Assembly: GCA_019693395.1 (NCBI GenBank)
Contig: JAAMXP010003702.1
Location: 1-49,418, forward strand
DNA: 49,418 nucleotides
Direction of reading: 5' to 3'
Source of the DNA: Ettlia oleoabundans
Taxonomy: Eukaryota > Chlorophyta > Chlorophyceae > Chlamydomonadales
Made by a program: the position numbers and the translations under genes
Notes under the pieces: model-generated
The model's input: only the letters and a program-made list of their open reading frames with translations
Databases searched by the model: none
Told to the model about the DNA's origin: nothing
Shown: positions 22,755 through 33,566 of the stretch, one piece after another
Layout: each line of letters begins with the position of its first letter
Numbering within the stretch: the first letter of the stretch is position 1

Positions 22755-24488
22755 TCATGCAATAACCCCAGGCCTTCTGGACCACTGGTGTTGGCTCCAT
22801 AAGGGCCAGCTGTGCCTGCTGGAATGTTGAAGCGCCCTGGGTGCAACCCTGGTTGGCTGCCTGGCACCTGCCCTGATGCACCGAGTCGCAGCCCAATGGC
22901 ACCAGCATTCTCCTTTTTGGCAGCGCTTGCGCTTGCCAACTGTTCCGCCGCTGTGCCAGATGCGCAGGCCATGTGCAGCGCTGTTGCCTTCGTTGCTGGC
23001 TCCTCCCAGGTTGTTTGGATCACAGGCTGGCCCTGCCTCTGCACTTTCAGTCGGCTCTGGTCCTGTCCCTGCAGCAGGCACCCCTCCAGCCCTGTCTCTG
23101 CCGCAGGCAGCCTGCACACTTCCATCAGCTGCCTGCTTGCCTCCCTGACCTCCGGCCACAATCACGGTCCCAACAACTACCTTACTGCTACTAGCTGAAC
23201 CACCAGGGATGCCAGCTGGCCCCTGTGCATCCACAGGCGCGGGATTGCCCTGCCCCCGATCAGTCAAATGCTGTGCTAATGCCATTTCGTCGTCCTCCTC
23301 TTCTGCACCCCAGCTGTCGCTTTCAGCTTCTGAAGATTCGCTGGATGGGCGGCGCCTCTGCTGACCACGCTGTGGTGCCGCGGGCGCCAAGCCGCTGGGG
23401 TCAGCTGGTTGCTCCCACTCCTGCCGGGGCGCAGGGCGTGGCTGTTGGTGCAGCTGTGGAGGTTGTGCAACATGTCGTAGCTCGGCGACAGCCGCCTGCA
23501 AGCGCTGGAGTTCAGCAGAAAGCGCCAGTTGTGGCTGACCTGGCGGTGCCAGGGCTGGCAGGCGGGGTGGTTGCTGGGGCTGCTGCCCAAGCTGGCCCAC
23601 CACAAACCTATCCTGGCCCATCCTCTCAAAGATGCCGCTCACTCCGCCGTTCCAGGGGCGGCCAAAGGGGCGCACGCCACCATCCGCCGCCGCGGCCGGG
23701 CGTACGCCAAGAAAGGGTCCACCAAAAACGCCGGGCAGGACCAGGTCTGTGGCGGCTATGTTGGAAGAGCCAGACTGCTCAAGCAGCTCCTTCTGCTGGC
23801 GCTCCCGCTGCAACTTGGTGAGGGTGAGCGTGAGGTAAGCATCCAGTGCAGCGCCCGCCTCGTGTGCCGCCTTTGAGGCTAGCAAGGTGGCGCCCGACAC
23901 CGCTGACTCTGCCTGCCGCGCCAGGTCAGCAAATCGATCTGCAATGCGCTGCTGCTCCTCGTCCCAGCTTGCCGCCACCAGTGCCTTGCGCATCTCAAGG
24001 GCTGCAAAGGTGGGGTGGGCTGTGGGATCCGGCAATGCTGCAATGGGGGCACCTTCTCGCTCCTCCATTATCTGGCGGATCGTCTTTGCACCTCGATCAT
24101 GCTCTGCCGCCGTTTCTACAAACATCTCGGCAACTCCACGTCTGGCGGCAGCAAACCTCAGGCAGTCGTCGGCCAGGCCGCGCCAAGCGAGTGCCTGCGC
24201 CTCGTTGCCTGCCAGGCCCCACAGCCGCCCGGTGCTGGATTCATGGCGAGGCGGCTGCCGCCCCTGCACCTGCCCCTCCAGCTCCCGCTCGCGAGCATCC
24301 ATGCGAGTCAAGGTGTCGTGGTAGCGTCCCGCTTCCTTCATCAGCTGTTTGCATCGCGCCTCCTTCCTTAGGAGGGAGGCGTGCAGCTGAGCATGCACGT
24401 CCTGGGTTAGGCACTGCCGCCTCTCGACCTCTGCGGCATCTACGTCTCCATCGGCTGCGATGGAGGTGCGGCCGGCTGGGGAGCTCAT
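22755..24488 (-). CDS. Unrecognised coiled-coil, low-complexity protein
   Basis: An open frame of 577 codons from the ATG at 24488, unusual here for having no obvious intron. I do not recognise the family. Residues about 20-250 are Ala/Glu/Arg-rich and probably helical or coiled coil (RKEARCKQLMKEAGRYHDTL, then EEQQRIADRFADLARQ). Next comes a Gly/Pro/Gln-rich stretch, an acidic Ser-rich segment (SSESSEAESDSWGAEEEDDE) and a Gly/Ala-rich tail. The helical part resembles a bundle or BAR-like region only in composition; I would not assign it. From about 22985 downstream the composition of this frame becomes Trp/His/Cys/Arg-rich. A neighbouring minus frame instead keeps the Ala/Gly/Ser style, so the true C-terminus may be in another frame through a small intron or an indel. 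Start secure; end uncertain. Confidence 0.65.
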   Translation of the reverse strand: MSSPAGRTSIAADGDVDAAEVERRQCLTQDVHAQLHASLLRKEARCKQLMKEAGRYHDTLTRMDARERELEGQVQGRQPPRHESSTGRLWGLAGNEAQALAWRGLADDCLRFAAARRGVAEMFVETAAEHDRGAKTIRQIMEEREGAPIAALPDPTAHPTFAALEMRKALVAASWDEEQQRIADRFADLARQAESAVSGATLLASKAAHEAGAALDAYLTLTLTKLQRERQQKELLEQSGSSNIAATDLVLPGVFGGPFLGVRPAAAADGGVRPFGRPWNGGVSGIFERMGQDRFVVGQLGQQPQQPPRLPALAPPGQPQLALSAELQRLQAAVAELRHVAQPPQLHQQPRPAPRQEWEQPADPSGLAPAAPQRGQQRRRPSSESSEAESDSWGAEEEDDEMALAQHLTDRGQGNPAPVDAQGPAGIPGGSASSSKVVVGTVIVAGGQGGKQAADGSVQAACGRDRAGGVPAAGTGPEPTESAEAGPACDPNNLGGASNEGNSAAHGLRIWHSGGTVGKRKRCQKGECWCHWAATRCIRAGARQPTRVAPRALQHSSRHSWPLWSQHQWSRRPGVIA

Positions 24489-25205
24489 TGCAGCTTATCG
24501 TTGCTTGTTGTAGCGAGGTGTCAGCTGGATTCCTTGCCTGCAAAGAAGCAGGGCTCTATGATCTAGGGAGACTTGTGGGTGGCAGGCAAGGCGCCGGCGG
24601 TTGGGCAGCTGATGAAGCATTGACTCGAAGCGGGGTCTCCCGCCAAGACCTTTCGAGCATACACAATGTTCTTGACTGACGGCAGTCACTCACCTTCAAA
24701 ACTGAGCGGCGTGCCGCAGCGCTGCGGCACGCCACGAAGGCCAGACCTCTGCAGGGGCAGTGACTCGCCGACCCCAATGCTAGTATGGAAAGCCACGCGT
24801 TTGGTTGGCATTTGAAGTCCCCCGGCAGCTGAGGAGGCGCGGTGAAGGGTGGTGCAACATTGCACGCCACCCTGGACGCGCGCTGGCAGGCAACCAACCA
24901 AGTGGCCCAGTGTGCCAAAAGCAATGGTCGTTTGCGTATGCTGCTGGCCCGCGCTCTTCCAAAACTATCACTGGCCCAACGCTCAAAACCCCAAGCTCCG
25001 CATCAAACAGGTGCTGCCCACCCTTACTGCCGGTCGTCTGTTCATTGCAACAGGCACGTCGCTGCAGCGCATGATGTGGTGCTGCCCTATCCGGCCCACG
25101 CTGCACACTCCAGCAACCCACCCGCTGATTGCCGCCAACACGCTTGCAGGGCCCGCCCGTTGCGCGGCGCGCCAACCAGCAGCACGCGAGGCCGCAACAG
25201 GCGCC
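24489..25205. promoter_or_regulatory. Divergent intergenic region, orphan gene / monoacylglycerol lipase
   Basis: 717 bp between two start codons on opposite strands. It should contain both promoters and 5' leaders. An open frame upstream of and in phase with the lipase start does exist, but its far end has no ATG and it resembles no lipase sequence. The main feature is a 26-bp perfect palindrome at 24708-24733. Confidence 0.55.
24708..24733. repeat. 26-bp perfect palindrome
   Basis: Two 13-nt arms with no spacer: GGCGTGCCGCAGC (24708-24720) followed at once by its exact reverse complement (24721-24733). The centre is AGCGCT. It sits 220 bp from the orphan-gene ATG and 473 bp from the lipase ATG. 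It may be a dimer-binding site or a cruciform/hairpin. Confidence 0.9.
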
Positions 25206-27592
25206 ATGGTGCAGTGCATTGAGGGCGAGCGTGCTTCTGCCAAGGGCCACAAGCTGCTGAGCGTCAGCTATCTGCCAGATGCCGCTGCGGGGCAGCCAGT
25301 GGCAGTTCTGCTCTTCCACCATGGGGTTGCCGAGCACATTGGGCGCTACAAAGCCAGTGAGCGCGGCACCTGCAGCATGTTTGCAGCACAAAGCAAAGTG
25401 CGGTTATGTGTGCCAGCTGCTTTGGAGTGAAGGCAGCAAAGCAGAGGGAAGCGCTGGCACCAGCCTCGTGCCAAAACACAGAATCCCTCTTTTTGCGTTG
25501 TGCAGTCTTTGAGCGGCTGGCAAACGAGGGCATCGCTGTATACAGCGGCGACATTGTGGGGCATGGCAAGAGCGAAGGGCACCGCGCACTGATGGAATCG
25601 TTTGGAGATGCGGTGAGGGTCAGCGGCAGCAGCGCACCTCTCCTGGCATCCATGGCTTGTTTGTCACCCACCTCTGCTGGCCTTACATGCATGGCACCTA
25701 CCATTCAAACGATAGTGAGCCGTTCGGTAACCCTCGGCGATGCGGCGCATTATCGCCCATGATTCCATGCAGACGAGTATGCCTGCACTAAGGTTCCGCT
25801 TCAAGGGACGCACATGCTGATGCATGCTCTTTGCTTTTCACACACAACCCCATCTTGCCCTGCCAGGTGGACGAGTTCCTAGCCCTGGCCAAAGATGCAG
25901 CGGATGACGTGAAGCAGCGCTACCCAGACGGCCCTTTGCCGCCCTTATTCATTGGGGGCCACTCCCTTGGAGGCTTGATCGCGGCCCTTGCGGCATATCG
26001 CGACCAGAGCCGCTGGGCAGGTCTGTTGATGTGCTCTCCGGCACTTGACGTGGAGATGACTCCCGTGCTCAAGTGAGCCTAGATGCACAGCAGGCATTAA
26101 GCACAAGCCAAACTGCTTCGCTTGTTCCATTTCAACGGCAGTTGACAGTCTTTGCGGTCTTTGTGCTGTTGTGCCCACAGCGGCAGTCTTAACAGCAATA
26201 GGCAAGTATCCGGCTGGATTTCCTGCCCTGTCTGTTTAAGCAGGAACCGACGAGCAGCAAAGCGTGCATCGCTCCCTCTCCTGCTCCTGCCGCCGCTGCA
26301 GGATGCAAGCTGCAGTTGGCGGGCTCCTGGCGACTCTGGTCCCCAAGGCGCGCATTGTGCCCGCTGTGGACCCAAAAGACATGAACCCAGGTGGGCAGCC
26401 TCAACTGACTGTTACCGCACTGCATAGCACAACGGCTGTTGGTGTCCGCTAGTGCACTGGACATTGCAAGCCTTTGCTGGAGCAAATGTTGCGTTTGGCT
26501 GCCTTTCAACCTGCCATCGGACCAGTTCCATTCCACATGCTTGCGATGGAGAATCCATCAATCTGTCTGCTCACTCTTTGCGTCCTGCGCCAGCTTCTGC
26601 CTGCATCCTTGCATCACTCCCCAAGCTTGCTGGCTGTTGACCCGGTTGCTGTCCTGTCGCGATTGTCCGGCTTCTGGCAGACCCCAAGTGTGTGCAAGAT
26701 TACATTGAGGACCCTTTGAACACAGGTGGGCTGACTTGGCATAAAGCGGGATGAAGGGCATGGCAGCCTTGTTCTGCTGGCTTCCCTGGCGGCAGGTATC
26801 GCAGTGAAGTGACCACATGCAAATGTTGGGGTTCTGCTAGTGGTTGTTGCGGGTAGTACTCAGGCACACAATCGAGAGTGTAGAGTGTCATGCAGTTTTG
26901 GATTCCTACTGCCTTGGCATGACCCAGTGCAGAAACCACCATGGCATCACCACCGCCACACCTCCGTTGCGCCATTCTCACTCCCAACCGTCTTGCCTGC
27001 CATGCAGTGGGCAACCTGCCGGCTCGCACGGCCAACGAGGCGCTGAAAGCGATGAGGTGGCTGCAGCCGCGTTGGGGCGAGCTCAAGCTGCCTGTGTACC
27101 TGCACCATGGCGAGATTGACAAGTGAGAACTGCCCGCAGGGTGGGGATACTATGTTTGGACGGGGCAGGTCCAGGTGTTTTGGCACGTTTAAGGTGTGTG
27201 TGTAAGGACGTCTGCAGATGTGTGATGCTGTCAGTGCACACTTGAACTCGCTAGCATAACAGTCAACAATGCCAGCCAGTAGGAGCATGGTGGCATAGCT
27301 GGGTTCGACTGCCTGTTTGACATGAATGGATTCAGTTCTCCGTCCTCACTTCCCACTCCTCCACATATTACCTCCACTCTGCTGGTGTAAATCCCACAGG
27401 TGCACCTCCCCCAAGGCAACCCAGGCCTTCTATGCCGCGGTTGGCAGCACCGACAAGACCCTGAACATCGTGCCTGGCGGCTTCCACGAGGTCCTGTTCT
27501 CGCCTGGGGTCAGCGAGGGGCTGGTGACATGCATGATTGGCTGGATCAAGCAGCACGCTACCAACAGCAGCGGCGGGGCAGCCAAGATGTAA
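25206..27592 (+). CDS. Monoacylglycerol lipase (alpha/beta hydrolase)
   Basis: Serine hydrolase that releases fatty acid and glycerol from monoacylglycerol; plant relatives of this family also include caffeoylshikimate esterase. Seven exons join in frame: 25206-25356, 25506-25612, 25867-26072, 26302-26390, 26681-26725, 27008-27122 and 27400-27592. They total 906 nt, or 301 aa, close to the 303 aa of the human enzyme. The strand order is LLFHHGVAEHIGRY (oxyanion side), GDIVGHGKSEGHR, then the nucleophile elbow GGHSLGG (catalytic Ser in exon 3). The acid is Asp in HHGEIDK at the end of exon 6, and the base is His in GGFHEVLF in exon 7. No signal peptide or transmembrane segment is visible, so it is probably cytosolic or lipid-droplet associated. 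The start was chosen because the family-like sequence begins there. Confidence 0.93.
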
Positions 27593-27794
27593 ACACGCTG
27601 CACAGGAATGGGGCCGAGCGGCAGCAGCAAGCAGGATGAAAGGCATCAATTGCAAGACTGCAATTGAGCCGTGCAGCGCCGTTCACTCGCTTTTATACTA
27701 CTGAGCGATACTTTACTTATCACAATACGTCTATAGCGAGTGTGGAGTTCCATCTTGCCGCCTGACCCTTCGGGAGCCCTTGAGATAGCAAGTG

Positions 27795-27799
27795 TTACA
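27795..27799 (-). terminator. TGTAA (minus strand) polyadenylation signal, F-box/LRR gene
   Basis: TTACA on the plus strand reads TGTAA on the minus strand, about 250 nt after the proposed stop of the F-box/LRR gene. It lies inside the predicted 3' UTR of the convergent lipase gene. Confidence 0.45.
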
Positions 27800-27863
27800 T
27801 ACACGTACAAGTAGGCCAAGAAGGGCACATGGCTCACAACAGTGCACAAGCAACAAACAACAC

Positions 27864-27868
27864 TGTAA
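27864..27868 (+). terminator. TGTAA polyadenylation signal (lipase gene)
   Basis: TGTAA, the usual chlorophyte poly(A) signal, lies about 270 nt after the lipase stop codon. It is downstream of the opposing TTACA at 27795-27799, so the convergent 3' UTRs would overlap. Assignment is by position only. Confidence 0.45.
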
Positions 27869-28049
27869 ACAGGACCACGATTGATCAATGCCATGCAGGC
27901 TAGCATATGGGTATCGGTCACAATTGTTGCACACTTTAGTGTCAGCTCAAGGAAGCGCAGGTGCCTTTCATGCCTTGATGGTCAGGTGGCTCGGTGCATT
28001 GTCGCGCAGGTGTTGCAGCACGTGCGGGTCATTGCTGGTGAAGCTAACG

Positions 28050-29862
28050 TCAACACGCCCTCAGTGCTGGCAGGCCCAACAGCAGCTCATCCACCTCGCG
28101 GCAGGTGGCGGCCAACTGGTCATTATTGCACAGACTCAGCATCTCGAGGCGGGTAGCGGCAGCCAGCTGAAGGGGCAGGCGGGTGAGGATGCCGTTGCAC
28201 AACTCCAGACGCCGCAGGGCTGCAGAAGGAGACCAAATACAGATAAGTTGTGCAACAAACGCTGGCAACGACGACGATTTATTAAGGAGCGATGTGTTTG
28301 CAGCTGGGTTGCAGTAAAGTTGCATCCCACACTGCTAGGCATTCAACCGTGGCAGCAGCAATGCAGCAGAGGCAGGAGGAGAGAGCTCACCTGTCAAGTA
28401 GGGCCCTGGTGGCAGGTCATCAAACTTGCTGCTCCAAAGTTTCAACCTCTTGAGGGCAGTGTGAGCAACCACAGCACTGGGAATCACATCCCAGCCGCAA
28501 CTAGTGAAGCTCAAAGATGTGAGGCGAGGCGACTGCTGCAACAAAGCCTCCGCAAGGTCTGCTGCTGCAGTGAAGCCTGCAAGTGCAAGCTCCTGCAGCT
28601 GCGCCAGTTGTGTGCAGCCCCGTACTGTTGCTGCTTCTAAAACAGGAAACAGATGGGAAACCTGCAATGGCGAGTGCCTTCAACGGCGGGGCGGCCGCAG
28701 GTAGAAACGCTCCAAGCAAAGGCTCCAAGTGCTCAGCCGTCAGGTCTTTAATGTCCAAGGTGAAGGAGCCATCCTGCCTGTCCTGGAAGAAGCCACAGCT
28801 AGTTAGATTTGCACCCGCCACCTGCAGCCATGGCCAGGCATGTCCTCTGTGCACAGCTGATGGCATGGAACTGTGAGCTGTACACGGGCTGTACCTGAGG
28901 AGGAGCACTGGCAGGTGTGAAGAAGTGACAGATGTGCAGATGGTTTCATACTGGGATGCTGGAATGGCAACACCACAGGCAGGTGCTGCTCAGCAGGCAG
29001 CAAAGCGCACCTCCAGAATTGCTACACTTTCTTCGCCTTGAAACGCAGACATTGCGTATGTTTGCAACAATGGAAAGCTGAAAGGTTGCGGGACCACCAG
29101 CGGGACGTCGCTGTGCCTCACGCCGTCGGCAATTTGCAAATACCTCAGCAGGCGCAGCGTGCTCAGAACGACCAGGGGCGGCAAGGATGAGTCTGAAGTT
29201 AACCGGAGTTCAGTCAGCCCGGTTGACGCGATGATGCTCCCCAGCAGGCCAGCTGGCAGCTGCTTGGTTGTCGTGGTGCCCGGGTTGCTCAGCCGAGGCA
29301 GATAAGCTACCACAGCAGGCGTGCATTCCGGCAAGGCCCTTGCCTCCAAATGCAGCTGCTCCAGGCGGGGGAATCGCTGTCCCAGGTCAAACATCACCAC
29401 TGCTGGTGCCTCAATGAGCGAAAGTCTCTGCAATCGCGGTCCCAACAGTGGCAGCAGCGTCTATGCCACCAGCCAGCCGCTTGAGTCATCACAGAGAACC
29501 TGAGTCGCAAACCTGCCCACACGCCCATCAGCCAGCCCTTTCCCTGCAGCCGCCGGTCCCTATGCGCCAAAGAACTTGATTGGGTTGCCAAATAGATGCT
29601 GCGCCATATACGAGGCTCTGGAAACACGATACGCCTCCACTGCTGGCTGACGGACGATATAGCGGGCCTGCGGCAGATGAACCGGCGTGGAAAGGGCGGG
29701 TGAAGCTGCGGGACACTGCCGGCTTTGATGCCAGCAACCTTGTGCGGCTACACCCGTCAGCCTGCGCAGTGCGCGTGTCCCCACCAGCTGTAGGGTAGAG
29801 GCCTCGACGAATATACGCGCAAGAAGCGGGTCCGGAAGGGCGGTGATGCGCGTGGCCACCAT
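28050..29862 (-). CDS. F-box / leucine-rich-repeat protein (model incomplete)
   Basis: Probable substrate-recognition subunit of an SCF E3 ubiquitin ligase. The N-terminus reads TALPDPLLARIFVEAS, a typical F-box opening. After a frame change that implies an intron, VSQQWRRIVFPEPRIWRSIY completes the F-box. Leucine-rich repeats follow in separate exons: GPRLQRLSLIEAP and PRLEQLHLEA (about 29420-29300), TGLTELRLTSDSSLPPLVVL, LQELALAGF, PRLTSLSFTSCGWDVIP, ALKRLKLWSSKFDDLP and ALRRLELCNGILTRLP (about 28200). The last frame stops at 28050-28052 after LPALRAC. A neighbouring frame continues with a plausible final repeat (VDVSF, HVLQHLRDNAP, TIKA) to a stop at 27968-27970, so either the gene ends early or there is a one-base disruption. 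A TGCAG acceptor near 29911 suggests an extra exon upstream of the ATG at 29862. Confidence 0.7.
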
Positions 29863-30587
29863 CCGAAGCTCGCTAAGCTCCGGCGAGGGGCTAGGAACTG
29901 TCAAATTGATCTGCAAAACCCATAGACGGGCAATCAGGAGGCCAAAGGACTGAGAAACTTGATTCAGATTGAGATGGGCACCGTGCCGGCGTCATGCCGC
30001 AGCACGGCATGGAGCAAACAGGTACTTGTTTCCCTTGTACATTGAACATTGCTGATGTGCCGCATTTCTTCATCTACCCGCAGCATCAAAACTCATTTAT
30101 ACTCAATGTATTGCAAGCTTATAGGTGGTATACGGGAGACGCCATTAGTGCCTGGTGCCCTTTTAGGGTGTTTTTCAAAGAGTAGCCGGCGTCACCACAT
30201 GGAAGCTATGCCAACTGCCATTCACTTGCATAGGGCACGTGGCAAGTTTGCTTTGCTGTGAGTGATGCCGGACACACATCAATGCAAGCAAGTATGCAAG
30301 ATTACAGTTCATAAGGTGGGCAAGTTATGGCGCGTCGACCATGAAATATGTGTTTAGTCATGTCAACAGTTCAAGCAAAAGAAGCGCAACAGCACAAAAA
30401 ACCGACCTTGAGGGCACAGCGGGAGCAGAACGGGAGCAAAAGCAAAGCTTGCGCAACAAAACGCACACGGCTGCATAGTATACAGGTGGGGGAAAGAAAG
30501 CTGAAAATCACTTCAAGGGGTGATGTTAGGCAGGGGCAGGGCATCTGTGTTGAGCATGGCGCTGGCGTGCCCTGCCTAACCAGTGCC
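29863..30587. other. Intergenic: 5' side of F-box/LRR gene and 3' flank of dihydroorotase
   Basis: About 725 bp between two minus-strand genes. It probably holds a first non-coding or short coding exon and the promoter of the F-box gene, plus the dihydroorotase 3' UTR. No independent gene was supported. Confidence 0.5.
30302..30306 (-). terminator. TGTAA (minus strand) polyadenylation signal, dihydroorotase
   Basis: TTACA on the plus strand, about 285 nt beyond the dihydroorotase stop codon, reads as the chlorophyte poly(A) signal TGTAA on the minus strand. Position-based assignment. Confidence 0.45.
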
Positions 30588-33566
30588 CTACGCCGCAATG
30601 GTCCAAGGGCACTCTTGTCCCGCCCACATCGGCACCACCTCGCTCTGTCCGAACTCATACACGGCCGGCACCGTCCATGGCTGCCGCCGCAACGTGATCT
30701 TATCTGCACTAGCATCGTGGCGGCCGACAGGAGCAGCAAGAGGGTACGGGCAGGCTCAGAGTGAAGCAGGCAGGGAAAGGATGTGCGCTCAAGCTGCACA
30801 CCAGGATTACTGCAACCTGGCCTGCCAACACCAGCCCGCCATGGCAAAGGTTACTTAAACCCATATCAAGCGATCTGCCAACCATCTGGGTCTCAGCCTA
30901 ACAGGTTTCAAACACATAAGGATACACAAAGCAGAGTCCCTACACCAGCCCTTCACCTGTGTTGCGTGGCAAGCCGTAAAAATCAGGTCCGTTGAAGGAG
31001 GCAAAGGCCTCAAAGTGCTGCAGGGCGCCTGCCTGCTCAAAAGCGTGGGCATAGAGCGCCAGCGCCACAGGAGCGCTGAATAGCCCCGCGCAGCCGCAGG
31101 CAGACTCCTTGGCGTGTTTAGGGTGGGGTGCTGCAGCAAGAAAGGGAGGGTGTGGTGGAATTGAGTAGGGGGGCTCAGAGGTGGGGGTAGGGACAGAGGT
31201 AGATGAGGAAAGTCTGCAGGATGCCATAAGCTGAGCAATCCGTTGACGCCCGACAAATCTGCGCAACCCATTTGCTTACGCCACGCACCAGTGCATGTTG
31301 CCACCAACACACTTCAAGCACACCCAATAAACCAAGCCATACAACTAATTTCCAACCACCCACACACCTGAGTCAGTCCCCAAGAAGAACTTCTTGCTGC
31401 CACTAGTCGCCGCTGCCGCCACCGCCGCACGATGCTCTTCTCGCTTCAGTATGGGCAGGCAGAAGGCATGGGGTCGCAGCCCGCCCACAAAGAGCGCATT
31501 GCGGTTCAGCAGCATGTGCTGCGGCGTGATGGAGGCGGCTACGTTGGCTGGTGCTGCGGACACAAACTCCGCTGCATCGCGTGTGGTGATGTGCTCCATC
31601 ACCACGCGCAGCTCTGGCACCTGCATGAGGCGGCGGCGCGTGTGGTCCACTGAATTGATGTGGGTGATGCATGACTGGTTGCGGGTGGGTGGACTACACT
31701 TGGTAGACAAGGCAAGGACTGCGATTGGAGGGCCAGCATTACAAAAGAGGTACACGAGAACCAGCATGCGCAACCCAGTAGAAACTGGCCTGCCTGCCTG
31801 CCTGCCTGCCTGCCACCATGCATGCCTTTCTGCTATGCTGCATCTTCCCTCTGCCATGCCCACCTTTTCAAGCAGCGGCTTCAGCTTTGTCTCTATGAAC
31901 ACCTTCTCCCGATCGAAAAAATCGATGTCTGCATCCGTCACCTCCCCATGCACCAGCAGTAGCAGGCCTGCCTGCACTCAGAGCAGTGACAGCAGAACCG
32001 ATGTGGACGGATAGGGAGGGCAGGAAGTGGCAGCACAGTCTGGAGTATGGGTGCAGACAGCAGCTGTACAGGCAGGCGCTGGCATATCAGCCGAGCTGCA
32101 GTTGCATACTAACGACGACACCCAGATGGTTTGTGCAGGTGTATAGAACCCTGCCGACGTGTGGAAATGAGGCGGCACCTGCCCTGCCTCCCAATCAGCG
32201 GCAGTGACCTGGTTGGGAGACATGCACCGCACACTCAGGACGAGCGAGCGGCAAGACGGACAGGCGCTGCAGCAGTTGCTGTTGCCCCCTAATGGAAGTG
32301 CGCTCGGCTGGTTGGGAGCAGCAGGCGACTAACGAAAGGGGCTGGGTGGGTGGTGTGCGTGGATGCAAGTATGAGCGTGAGCTTGCAGGTGAGCAAGCAG
32401 TTGGCATGCAGCAGCAGCCAGAAATGGCTCGACCGTAGAACCACAAATTAGGCTGCAAATTGGAGGTTGTGCAGCTGGATGCATGTGAATGTTTGCAACT
32501 AGAGCGACAGAATCTTCAGCACCTGGCAGAAGCAGTCAAATGCAGGCGCGGCAGCAGGTGGCAGCAGGCGGCGTTACCAACACACCTCGGCCAATGCTTT
32601 AAGAGTGGGCAAGCACTTGTTGAAATCGGTGACGCCTGAGTCGCTGTTGGTGGTGGCACCAGCAGGGTAGAGCTTGAAGGCAACCACGCCTGCCTGCAAA
32701 ATACAATACAGAACGTCACATCATAGCAGCAAAAATTGAACGAGCGTTGGCCGAGGCATGTTGGACACTGGCAGTTGGAGAGAGGGACCCTAGCGAACTC
32801 TGGGGCAAGTATGGTTGAAGGCAAAGGCAAAGCAGTTTTATGATCGGTAGCATAGGCAGACAACTGCGGTTGGAGTATAGCTTGGAGACTGTGACAGGTA
32901 GGCCAGGCCGCAGCTCCTCTTGGCCAGTACAGGGAGGACGCTTGCAAGGCAGTGCAGCACTGACCCATTGGGCACGAGGTGCGGTGCCTCCTTGCCTACC
33001 TCCTTTGCTCGATGCACCTCCTCTGGTGGTGTGTTGTCGGTGAGGTAGCAGGTCATAAGAGGAGTGAAGCTTCCGGCACGGCTGGCTGGCACCGCCGCCA
33101 GCACCCGATTGCGGTACTCGGCGGCGGCGGCGGCAGTGGTTACTGGTGGCATCAAGTTGGGCATGATGATGGCTCGACCGTACTGGTGTGCAGTGTGAGG
33201 TACGACCGACTGCAGGCCAGGGCCATCACGCACGTGCAGGTGCCAGTCGTCGGGGCGGGTGATAACTAGCTCGTCGGGTGCCGCAGCGGCTGCCACAGCC
33301 CGCCACTGGCGTCTTTCTGCGGGCAACCGCCGCTGCCGCACGGCTGCACCGCATATGAGATTTGATAGTTGATATGATTTAGAACAAGGAAGGGCGCGGG
33401 CTCCCGGTTGCCGCTGCTGCGGACAACATGCATGGCGCGCTTTAATCGGCACAGGGAGACGTCGCGTAGGAGCGACATCAGACTCACCAGCGCTATAAGA
33501 TCGCACAAAGGCGGCGCAGTGCTGCAACCTTGCGTTGGCCATAGCCTCGGCCGCAGTGGCCTGCAT
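30588..33566 (-). CDS. PYRC: Dihydroorotase
   Basis: Third step of pyrimidine synthesis: reversible cyclisation of N-carbamoyl-aspartate to dihydroorotate; plastid or mitochondrial in plants and algae. In coding order: [10 protein letters not shown] supplies the HxH metal ligands; [12 protein letters not shown] and [16 protein letters not shown] follow. [16 protein letters not shown] (about 32640-32700) supplies the carbamylated Lys. [25 protein letters not shown] and FFLGTDS, then [10 protein letters not shown], supply further ligands including the catalytic Asp. The last exon (30588-30703) ends [18 protein letters not shown]. This is the class II, E. coli-like monofunctional enzyme used by plants, not the animal CAD type. 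The N-terminal region before the enzyme core is Arg/Ala/Gln-rich ([17 protein letters not shown]), compatible with an organelle transit peptide. The start at 33566 is a guess, and an intron may cut the transit region. Confidence 0.92.
31791..31814. repeat. (TGCC)6 microsatellite
   Basis: Six perfect TGCC units in a dihydroorotase intron. No coding consequence is expected. Confidence 0.9.

Noticed and set aside
23225..24679. Long plus-strand ORFs opposite the orphan gene
   Set aside because: They are Arg/Pro/Cys-rich mirror frames of an Ala/Gln/Gly-rich coding strand, with no recognisable motif.
24849..25205. N-terminal extension of the lipase reading frame
   Set aside because: The open frame upstream begins at GTG, not ATG, is Cys/Trp-rich and unlike lipases; the model from 25206 already gives the family's usual length.
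27888..28640. 250-codon plus-strand ORF
   Set aside because: It is antisense to the LRR exons, whose leucine-repeat periodicity is clear on the minus strand.
31394..32014. 206-codon plus-strand ORF
   Set aside because: It is antisense to dihydroorotase exons carrying HGEVTD and MEHITT.
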